Assembly: GCA_965204095.1 (NCBI GenBank)
Contig: OZ241991.1
Span: forward strand, 4,526,001 to 4,590,000
Direction: 5' to 3'
Source of the DNA: JAPPLB01 sp965204095
Lineage (GTDB): Bacteria > Acidobacteriota > Terriglobia > Bryobacterales > UBA6623
DNA length: 64,000 nucleotides
Below the pieces are notes generated by a model that saw nothing but the letters and a program-made list of their open reading frames with translations, was not told the DNA's origin and did no database searches. Both the position numbers and the translations under genes were made by a program. Below are positions 33,389-40,646 of the stretch, one piece after another (position 1 is the first letter of the stretch; each line of letters opens with the position of its first letter).

Positions 33389-35425
33389 CTACCGCTTGAT
33401 GTCGCACAACGGCTTCCCGGAAGAGTTGTTTCCGACCACGAATCCATCAAGACACTGGTACTCGCCGGTGTCCTTGATCCCGATGCAGCTACAGTTCCCG
33501 CTCAGGATTTTGGCGTTCCAGCTCCTGATCTCGTTCTGCCTTCTCTCGGCGTCCTGCCGCGCTTGCTCCGCACGCTCTCCTTGGGCAGCCAGCCGGGCCT
33601 CTTCTTGCTGCCTTGCCTGCTGCTCTCTTCGTTCGTGGTCCCGATCGATTGCGTGGCCACCAGCGGTAGAATCAGGGGTGCTGACGGTGCTTCCCCCAGC
33701 AGACCCTCCCCCGATTACCCCCTCCGCGAAAACGGCACCGGCCTCCAACGCTTCGTCGCTGCCGCCTCCGGCCGTCGCTATCGCCGTGCCGCCTATGATT
33801 CCAATGGCAGCATCCAGGAAACCCGGTCCGGATCTGGACTGAGCTTTCCTCCGTGCCTTCGCGGCCGCCAACTGCCTTTCCACCTGTCCTGCGCCGGCTG
33901 CCAGCAGAACCTGTTTGACGGCCGGATTATCATTGTGCTTTGCCCGGGACAGGGGCGTGCGGCCCTTTTTATCCCGAGCTGCCAAGTCTGAGCCAGCTTG
34001 GAGCAGTGCTTCGATGACGGCTGGATTCTCGTTGTTCCAAGCCGCATCGTGCAGAGGGGTGTCTTTCCATTTATCCCTCGCCATCAGATCGGCGCCAGCT
34101 TGGAGCAGTGCTTCGATGACGGCTGGATTCTCGTTGTTCCGAGCCGCAGCGTGCAGAGGAGTGCTCATTTTCTTGGTCCGTGAGTTTGGGTCGGCGCCAG
34201 CCTGGATCAGGGTCTCGATGACGGCCGGATTCTTGTTGTATATGGCAGCAAAGTGCAGGGGGGTTTCCTTTCCTTTACTCCTCGCCATCAGATCGGCGCC
34301 AGCCTGGATCAGGGTCTTGATGACGGCCGGATTCTTGTTGTAGCCGGCCGCCTGGTGCATGGGAGTCGTTTTGTATATACCCTGCGCCTCCAGATCGGCA
34401 CCGGCCCTGATCAGGGTCTCGGTGACGGCCGGATTCGAGTTGAACTTGGCCGCATAATGTAGGGGGGTCGCTTTGTATACATCCAGCGCTGACGGGTCGG
34501 CGCCGGCCTGGATCAGGGTCTCAATCGCCTCCGGATTCTCGTTCAGCAGGGCGGCCTCATGCAGGGGCGACCATTTCAAAACAGCACGGGCATCGGTGCC
34601 GGCCTGGAGCAGGGTCTCGATGACGGCTGGATTCTCATTGAATCGAACAGCCCAGTTCAGGGGGGTGTCCTTCCCCTTAGCCCCCTCCATCGGATCGGCA
34701 CCGGCCTGGAGCAGGGTCTCGATGACGGCCGGATTCTTGTTGAATCCGGCCGCAAAGTGCAGGGGTTTGAAATTCCCCTCGTTCGGATCCGCCCCGGCCG
34801 CCAAGCAAGCAGTCATAATTTCCACTGTCGCCGCCTTGAAAAAATCCTTTTTCTCAGAAAAATATGGATAACTTTCCGTCTTCCACGGGCCACAATCCGG
34901 CTCCGCTTGCGCCTCGGTTGTCCCGGTGGCATTGGACACAGCCAGTTTTTCCTCGTGCACCTTAGGGGGGCCGCCAGCATTCACTTGGGCCTCGACGGGG
35001 CCCTGTTCCGCCGCCTGCTCAGGCGGCGATAGTTCGCTCGAGGCTGCTTGTGATCCCTTGTCCCCCTCAATGGCATCTTGCGCCTTGTTCATCAACTCCA
35101 GTGCTTCGAGATAGTGCCGTCCCTCGCGTCCCGCCAGCGTCAGATACGTCACGACGGCTTCGTGAGCCTGTTCCGGCAAGCCCGCCGCGACAGCCGCTTT
35201 CGCATACCGGAAGTGGAACTCCTCCGGCAGGTCCAGATCGTGCTCCTTCTCCAGCTCGAGGGTCTTGTCGATCTCAGACCGTGCGCGGGTGGGGTCCCCC
35301 TCTTCAATGGCCTGCTCCGCTCGCAGCAGATAGGAGTCCGCCAGGATTTCCGGGGGGAGTTGGGCGGGGACTGGAACGGCTCCCCATAGGACGAGAACAA
35401 GAACGCTCGATATCATGGTTCGCAT
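33389..35425 (-). CDS. Exported ankyrin-repeat protein with shared N-terminal module
   Basis: 678 residues; ATG at 35425 with AGAGGAGG upstream. Signal peptide MISSVLVLVLWGAVPVPAQ, then the approximately 95-residue helical module (LPPEILADSYLLRAEQAIEE to HYLEALELMNKAQ) that also starts the MORN protein. A linker with Cys follows. Nine ankyrin repeats at about 220-520 have the core NPAVIETLLQAGADP and TPLHYAA, very alike at DNA level. A glycine-zipper-like hydrophobic stretch (AAIGIIGGTAIATAGGG), an Ala/Gln/Arg coiled coil (QQARQQEEARLAAQGERAEQ) and a small Cys-containing C-terminus (CSCIGIKDTGEYQCLDGF) end it. Exported ankyrin proteins in symbionts modulate host cells; whether this one does is inference. 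Confidence 0.85.
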   Translation of the reverse strand: MRTMISSVLVLVLWGAVPVPAQLPPEILADSYLLRAEQAIEEGDPTRARSEIDKTLELEKEHDLDLPEEFHFRYAKAAVAAGLPEQAHEAVVTYLTLAGREGRHYLEALELMNKAQDAIEGDKGSQAASSELSPPEQAAEQGPVEAQVNAGGPPKVHEEKLAVSNATGTTEAQAEPDCGPWKTESYPYFSEKKDFFKAATVEIMTACLAAGADPNEGNFKPLHFAAGFNKNPAVIETLLQAGADPMEGAKGKDTPLNWAVRFNENPAVIETLLQAGTDARAVLKWSPLHEAALLNENPEAIETLIQAGADPSALDVYKATPLHYAAKFNSNPAVTETLIRAGADLEAQGIYKTTPMHQAAGYNKNPAVIKTLIQAGADLMARSKGKETPLHFAAIYNKNPAVIETLIQAGADPNSRTKKMSTPLHAAARNNENPAVIEALLQAGADLMARDKWKDTPLHDAAWNNENPAVIEALLQAGSDLAARDKKGRTPLSRAKHNDNPAVKQVLLAAGAGQVERQLAAAKARRKAQSRSGPGFLDAAIGIIGGTAIATAGGGSDEALEAGAVFAEGVIGGGSAGGSTVSTPDSTAGGHAIDRDHERREQQARQQEEARLAAQGERAEQARQDAERRQNEIRSWNAKILSGNCSCIGIKDTGEYQCLDGFVVGNNSSGKPLCDIKR

Positions 35426-35528
35426 GGAATCCTCCTCTTGTCGTTTATTCCCAAGGGTAGTGTTGCCGTATGTGCAGAAGTGGTCGCCAGCAGGGAAGTG
35501 AAGGTGAAGATTTTTACCTCTCCCATGC

Positions 35529-35795
35529 TCATGACGGGGTCTCCGGAGCATTCAGCGCGTAGTAGCGGTCCGACTGGCTATAGCACCCTTCACGGTGCGC
35601 ATTCAAAAACGGAGGCGGGATGAGGGATGCCGTGAGTTGACCAAGGTCGATGCGCCCCCCTTGGTCTGAGGCGAACAAACAGTAGACTCGCGCGATCCGG
35701 CGTGTGTAAGCTCGCACTCGCGGTCCTATCGGTTGGGATGCTAGAACAAGCGCCGAGAGAAGCAGAGCAGCTATCGATAAGCACTTGGACTTCAT
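35529..35795 (-). CDS. Small secreted hypothetical protein
   Basis: 88 residues, ATG at 35795 with AAGGTG six bases upstream. Signal peptide KCLSIAALLLSALVLASQ, then a basic and aromatic-rich mature part (RVRAYTRRIARVYCLFA, REGCYSQSDRYYALN). No family recognised. It follows an EF-hand-like small frame by 5 bp. Confidence 0.5.
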   Translation of the reverse strand: MKSKCLSIAALLLSALVLASQPIGPRVRAYTRRIARVYCLFASDQGGRIDLGQLTASLIPPPFLNAHREGCYSQSDRYYALNAPETPS

Positions 35796-35800
35796 ACGGA

Positions 35801-36073
35801 TCACCTTACGAAAAGGGGCCGCTTGCTCTGAACATCTTTGCCGTCTTCGAACAGTTCCCCATCCTGGTCTGTGTCCACTGACCTACACTCCGCCTTGTGG
35901 CGCGGCGTGAGATTGACGTCCCACCAGATCAACTCCGGTCCGCGGTCCTGCTCGCGCTTGTCTTCCCACTTGTCTGTCCTCTCTTCGGATCGCGCACTGT
36001 GCCGAAGCCTTCCAGACCTGTCGACGTGCTGTGGGCTACCGACACGTGACTCCTCACACTGGATCTCGTTCAT
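35801..36073 (-). CDS. Possible small acidic protein with EF-hand-like loop
   Basis: 90-residue frame with protein-like composition and high GC at third positions. The C-terminal DTDQDGELFEDG matches a calcium-binding DxDxDG loop. No ribosome binding site or signal peptide is evident, and the true start may be lost. It ends 5 bp before the secreted protein gene on the same strand, so an operon is possible. Confidence 0.35.
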   Translation of the reverse strand: MNEIQCEESRVGSPQHVDRSGRLRHSARSEERTDKWEDKREQDRGPELIWWDVNLTPRHKAECRSVDTDQDGELFEDGKDVQSKRPLFVR

Positions 36074-36686
36074 CTTGGAGTTGTTGTTCGTCTACAAGCA
36101 GACAACTCCGCTATGCACATATACAGACGACTGGGAAACGGAAACCGAACGGTGGTCGCAAAAAAAGACAAGCTGCGGTGCGGACGCAACGACTCCGCCC
36201 AAGATGCTCCAGCACTACCGGATCACGTCCGTTGCGAACGGCTTCCGTACGAGTTTTCGGGGCCAGGCGGCCGAAAGACGGACCAACCGTGCGAGTTCGT
36301 CGAGACGGCACGGGCGCAGGCGGTCCAGAACATTCTCGAGGAGGCCTACGCGCGTTCAGACCTGTTCGGAAAGTGGTGCTGAAGAACAATTGTGGGGTGT
36401 ATCGACGGCGAGTTCTGTGATGAATGCCCGCATGTGCACTGATCTGAAGATCTGACGGGTGTGCAGAACAACCTGCAAGATTGTCAGCGGGAGTACAACG
36501 AGAATCGACCTCACCGGTTTCTCAATGAGTTCTCGCTCCGGAATTCAATACGCGTTGGGCCGAAGGAACGTCATAAAGTCTCTGACCAGGTAAGAAAAGG
36601 CATCCTTCAGATCTGTGAAGGGTATCATTGATGCAGCGGCGCTTTCGTTATACGATTTGGGTCTTTCAGAGTAGCTGTCTACATCC
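36074..36686. other. Degenerate stretch, 613 bp
   Basis: Contains the left arm of an inverted repeat (36111-36166). Plus-strand frames give protein-like pieces (FVETARAQAVQNILEEAYA, NNLQDCQREYNENRP, and TDDWETETERW at the repeat) in shifting frames with stops between them. I read it as a decayed gene plus the upstream region of the sigma factor. Confidence 0.35.
36111..36166. repeat. Inverted repeat, left arm
   Basis: 29 bp (36125-36153) are identical, inverted, to 40547-40575, with similarity extending to about 55 bp. The pair brackets the sigma factor and kinase genes. Both arms can encode DDWETETER in one frame. Confidence 0.75.
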
Positions 36687-37292
36687 GTGTCACTTCCGTT
36701 GACAGAATCCCGCAAATCTGAATCTCCAGGCACGGACTCGGAGCAGCGTCTCCTGGATCGCGTTCAGGGGGGTAGCCGCTCGGCCACCGACGTACTGTTC
36801 GCACGCTACGCGTCATGGCTTCGGCAATGGGCTCGGGGCCGCCTGCCCCAGTGGTCCCGCGACGGAGTGGACACGAGCGACCTGGTCCAAGACACCCTGC
36901 ATCGAACGTTTGCAAATCTCGAAAGTTTCAGGTCGGCGCAAATTACTGCGTTGCGCAGCTACCTCAAGCGAAGCATCCGGAACCGAATCGATGATCAACT
37001 GCGGCATGCAACGAGACGTCGGCATCTGGTTTTGCCGCACGAGTCGATCCAAGCTTCCGAAGAAGGGGCGCCGCAGCTTCAGCAACTCCTCACCGACGAG
37101 ACTTGGCAGCGCTATATGGATGGACTGAAGCAATTGACGCCCCGCCACCGGCGACTGGTCGTCGGTCGCGTCGAGTTCGGGTACAGCTACCGGCAGCTTG
37201 CTCTCATTGAACGCCTGTCAACTCCGGATGCAGCGCGAATGGCGTTCCAGCGTGCGCTGGTGCGGTTGAGCAACGTCATGCGGGATGCGTAA
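36687..37292 (+). CDS. ECF sigma factor
   Basis: 201 residues; GTG start at 36687. Sigma region 2 is around LFARYASWLRQWARGRLPQ and DTSDLVQDTLHRTFANLESF; region 4 is around LKQLTPRHRRLVVGRVEFGY and SYRQLALIE. It resembles the ECF factors that in Acidobacteria and Planctomycetes lie next to Ser/Thr kinases and are controlled by phosphorylation rather than by an anti-sigma factor. The large kinase gene begins 493 bp downstream. The pair lies inside an inverted repeat. Confidence 0.82.
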   Translation: MSLPLTESRKSESPGTDSEQRLLDRVQGGSRSATDVLFARYASWLRQWARGRLPQWSRDGVDTSDLVQDTLHRTFANLESFRSAQITALRSYLKRSIRNRIDDQLRHATRRRHLVLPHESIQASEEGAPQLQQLLTDETWQRYMDGLKQLTPRHRRLVVGRVEFGYSYRQLALIERLSTPDAARMAFQRALVRLSNVMRDA

Positions 37293-37785
37293 CGCATTCC
37301 CTGCTTACAGCAGTAGGCTCCGGGTTCACCGGGCAGAGCCCTTGTGTCGTGCCATGTCCGGTTGCTTCCGGTTGCCGGCGAACTGGAATATTCCATTTTT
37401 TGTCCCACCGTTCGCTTTCTGACGCACATACGTCTTCTATTTTCAAGGGGGGGATCACGTTTTTCCCGATAGGACACGGGGATCAGGAGATGGTCTCTAC
37501 GCTTCCTTCGATTGGTATGACAAGTCGGCTTGCAGCCGCGTGCGGTGGGTGCGGCTCGCAACGAGCCGCCATTGCGGCTGTCGACGATGACCGGAGGACC
37601 AGTCTGGTCCGAATTGCCAGCGCGGCGCGTGGACGACGTGGAACACCCCAGAACGGCGGACGGCGGTCAAGAGTCTCCGGGAGCAAGTCGTATGGCCGAC
37701 TGCCGAACAGGCTGGTCAACGGCCACCGTCGTCAACTGAGGAATAGGGACTGGACACGGCCCATTCATCGCTGCGGAGGACCTCG
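37293..37785. other. Intergenic stretch, 493 bp
   Basis: No supported gene. Open frames on the plus strand lack family signatures. The last bases before 37786 carry a GAGGA ribosome binding site for the kinase. A separate promoter for the kinase is likely, perhaps read by the upstream sigma factor. Confidence 0.4.
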
Positions 37786-40515
37786 ATGAATCGAACCGAT
37801 GGCATGCCGGATGGCAGGGACAACCGTGTCGATCTCCTCTTCGACGTGGCGGATGCGCTGACTCGGAACCAGGAGGTTCAGTGGGAGCGGTGTGAGAGAC
37901 AGGCAACGCCGGCGACCCGCCGGTCGCTCGACAATCTCCGCGCCCTCGCCGGAGCCTTCAAAGACAGGACGGCAACGGGAGTGCCGGCAACCGGCGGCGC
38001 CATCTACGCCAGCGTCTTCGTTCGCCGCGCCGCGCAGGCCGTCATCGCCGTCGCCGCGGTCGAAGTAGCAGCGGCGTTGATCCTGCTGCCGTGGTATTGG
38101 GACACCTATCGTCGCGCGCATGGCGACATCGCCGTCTTCCTGGCGACCACGTTCGTCGGGCATGCGGCAAACGCCTGCCTGCTTCTGTTTGCGGGCCGCC
38201 GTGAGCGACGGAGCTGGCTGCTCGGAGTCTGTTGCCTGCTCAAGGCAACGCACGCGCCGCAACTGATGCTGCCGGCCTTTTTTCTGGAGATGCCGCCACC
38301 GGCGATGTTCCCGGCTTTTCTCCTGGAGATGCCAACGACAGCGAAGCTCTTCTTCTGTCTCTACCTTCCGTCGTTTCTGTTCGTGCCGTCATTTCTGTGG
38401 GCGTTCGCCAAAGAGTGCCCGAAGGTTCTTCGACGGAGCCGGTTCGACGACCTCGCGCTCCGCATGATCCCGATCAGCGCGGCGATCGGTTGCGCGGTCT
38501 GGGTGATGGCCGCTGCGGTGCTTGTTCTCGCGCAGTCAGGACATGCCGGGATTCCGGTCGTGCTGCTCTTGGATGTATTGAACTGCGCGATGAGTCTGCT
38601 GTCCCTGGGGGCGGTGGTGGTCGTCGTGCTGCGCGCGCATACGGCGCCGGCCGAAGAGGTTCGGCGTGTGGTGCTGTTCAGCGTGGGCTTCCTGCTGTAC
38701 GTGGGCATGTGGGCGGCGTATGACCTTGCCGAGGCATTCTCACCCGGGCACTGGATCGTCAACTACCAGTGGTCGCCGGCCATTCTGGTGCTGGCGCTAA
38801 TGCGTTTCCCAGGTGCGGTCCTGGTGTGGTACTCGGTGCTTGCCGCTCGCGTGCCCCACCCCCGCGAAGTGGTCCAGGCGTGGTGCAGACGGCTGTTGAC
38901 GCATCCCGGACTGCTCTGGGCGTCGGCGGTCGTGCCTGCAGCAGCGCTGGGATGGCTTCTGGCGAGCCGTCCGGAGCGGGCCGTCGGCGCCGTCCTTGCC
39001 GACCCGCTCGCGCAGGCCCTGTTCACTGCCTTTGGAATCGTGTTGCTGGTGGTCCTGGGTCGAGAAAAAATTCTGAGACGCATCGATGCCTGGGCCTACC
39101 CCGAGAGGACTGACCAGCGGCATTCCCTGGCCGCCGCCGCAACGGCGCTGGCTCAGGTGGGGCGTATCAAGACCGTCAGCCGGACGGTAACACGCGCTGT
39201 CCAGCGCGGCTGTGGGTCGGCCTCTGTCCTGCTGGCCGCTACCGACCCCGAGAATCATGCGGAAGCCTACTCCGCGCCTGACGCCAAGGTCAGACCGCTG
39301 CTGCGCACGTCGGCGATCGTCCACATGCTGGAGACGGTTGGCCGGACGCTGCGCGTTCATCCCAACGACAAGGCATCGTTGTTCGAGCTACTGCCCCCCG
39401 AGGAGGCGGCGTGGGTCGTCGAGACGGCCGCCGACGCTATCGTGCCGATCCCCGGACCGGGCGGAGGGTTGCTCGGCGTTCTTGTGGTCGGTCGCCGTTT
39501 CGACGACCAAATCGTCCGAGTCGTCGACCTCCCGTTCCTCGAAGCGCTGGCGGCGGCCGCGGGGCTTGCGATCGGGCGCCTGCGCCTGGCGCATTCGATG
39601 GATACTGGAGGGCCGGAGACGGTGCCGGCGCAAGAGTGTTCGGAATGCGGATACGTCACGGCGGCAGGCGAGCCGCCCGGATGCAACTGCGGATCCGGGC
39701 ATGTCGAAGCCGAGGTCCCGAAACTGCTCGCCGGCAAGTTTCGGCTGACGCGGCGCCTGGGAAGCGGAGGCATGGGAGCCGTCTATCTGGCGCGAGATGT
39801 CCGTCTCGAGCGCAACGTCGCGGTCAAGACCTTGACGAGCCTGTCAGTCTTCGGCCTGAGGGGGCTGAAGCCGGAAGCGTGGGTGATGGCGGACATGACG
39901 CATCCGTCGGTAGCGCAGATCTACGGCATCGAGTCGTGGCGGGGCCGCCCGTTCCTGGTGGTCGAGTACCTGGCCGGTGGCACGCTGGCAGACAGGCTTC
40001 GGCGCGGTCTTGTCCCGGGGCCGGAGGCGGTCTCGATGACCATAGTGTTGGCCGATGCGCTGGCGGCGATTCACGATGCCGGCTACCTGCACGGCGACAT
40101 CAAACCAAGCAACATCGGTTTCACATCGGAGGGGTCGCCGAAGCTGCTGGACTTCGGCCTGGCTCATGAGCCGCAAGACGGCGTCATTGCGGGGGGCACT
40201 CTTCGCTATGTGTCGCCGGAGGTACTCTCCGGCCGGTCGGCCGAGGAAGCCGACGACGTTTGGTCTCTGTGCGTAGTCCTGTATGAGATGGTCTCGGGGG
40301 TGCATCCGTTCGCAGGCGGCGGCATCGAGGAGGTTACGCACGGGATCCTGCAGCAGCGAGTCGGTAGCAGCGGACGGTCTTCGGCAGGCTCCGGATCGGC
40401 AGCAGCGGTGACCGGGTTCGCGGGGTTAGTGCTTTCGTCCGTCCGATCGGAGAGGCCGGCAACAGCTCACACGTTCGCCGCCAAGCTTCGCGCGATCGCC
40501 GTGAACCAGGCGTAG
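37786..40515 (+). CDS. Membrane Ser/Thr protein kinase with GAF-like domain
   Basis: 909 residues. Residues 1-70 are soluble and helical (DVADALTRNQEVQWERCERQ), a segment typical of acidobacterial kinases paired with ECF factors. About eight transmembrane helices span 75-430. A GAF-like sensor covers about 440-610. A Cys motif (CSECGYVTAAGEPPGCNC) leads to a Hanks-type kinase at about 650-909: glycine loop LGSGGMGAVYLARD, VAVKTL, the catalytic loop HGDIKPSN (HGD in place of HRD) near 769, DFG near 789 and LRYVSPEVL. The kinase is C-terminal, the reverse of PknB order. It probably signals to the sigma factor encoded upstream. Confidence 0.88.
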   Translation: MNRTDGMPDGRDNRVDLLFDVADALTRNQEVQWERCERQATPATRRSLDNLRALAGAFKDRTATGVPATGGAIYASVFVRRAAQAVIAVAAVEVAAALILLPWYWDTYRRAHGDIAVFLATTFVGHAANACLLLFAGRRERRSWLLGVCCLLKATHAPQLMLPAFFLEMPPPAMFPAFLLEMPTTAKLFFCLYLPSFLFVPSFLWAFAKECPKVLRRSRFDDLALRMIPISAAIGCAVWVMAAAVLVLAQSGHAGIPVVLLLDVLNCAMSLLSLGAVVVVVLRAHTAPAEEVRRVVLFSVGFLLYVGMWAAYDLAEAFSPGHWIVNYQWSPAILVLALMRFPGAVLVWYSVLAARVPHPREVVQAWCRRLLTHPGLLWASAVVPAAALGWLLASRPERAVGAVLADPLAQALFTAFGIVLLVVLGREKILRRIDAWAYPERTDQRHSLAAAATALAQVGRIKTVSRTVTRAVQRGCGSASVLLAATDPENHAEAYSAPDAKVRPLLRTSAIVHMLETVGRTLRVHPNDKASLFELLPPEEAAWVVETAADAIVPIPGPGGGLLGVLVVGRRFDDQIVRVVDLPFLEALAAAAGLAIGRLRLAHSMDTGGPETVPAQECSECGYVTAAGEPPGCNCGSGHVEAEVPKLLAGKFRLTRRLGSGGMGAVYLARDVRLERNVAVKTLTSLSVFGLRGLKPEAWVMADMTHPSVAQIYGIESWRGRPFLVVEYLAGGTLADRLRRGLVPGPEAVSMTIVLADALAAIHDAGYLHGDIKPSNIGFTSEGSPKLLDFGLAHEPQDGVIAGGTLRYVSPEVLSGRSAEEADDVWSLCVVLYEMVSGVHPFAGGGIEEVTHGILQQRVGSSGRSSAGSGSAAAVTGFAGLVLSSVRSERPATAHTFAAKLRAIAVNQA

Positions 40516-40534
40516 CTCGTCCGTTTTTCTATTT

Positions 40535-40591
40535 TTTTAAGCGGTTACCGTTCGGTTTCCGTTTCCCAGTCGTCTATCTCTATCCATAGTC
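40535..40591. repeat. Inverted repeat, right arm
   Basis: Reverse complement of 36111-36166, with the 29-bp exact core at 40547-40575. It lies between the kinase stop and the NHL gene. A T-rich stretch precedes it. Confidence 0.75.
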
Positions 40592-40646
40592 GGATTGGCT
40601 GCTAGGGCACGAACAGAGAAACCTTTCTTTGTTTCGTTTGGTGGAA

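Noticed and set aside
33900..34760. Strong near-identical repeats at about 100-bp spacing.
   Set aside because: They are the ankyrin-repeat codons of the exported ankyrin gene, not an independent DNA repeat.
36113..36382. Plus-strand frame of 89 codons with a protein-like C-terminal half.
   Set aside because: No ribosome binding site, starts inside the inverted repeat, and neighbouring frames are equally plausible; described as degenerate DNA instead.
36545..36733. Minus-strand frame of 62 codons before the sigma factor.
   Set aside because: It overlaps the sigma factor start antisense and lacks motifs or a start signal.
37349..37789. Plus-strand frame of 146 codons between sigma factor and kinase.
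   Set aside because: Low-complexity Arg/Ser sequence without motifs; overlaps the kinase start in another frame.
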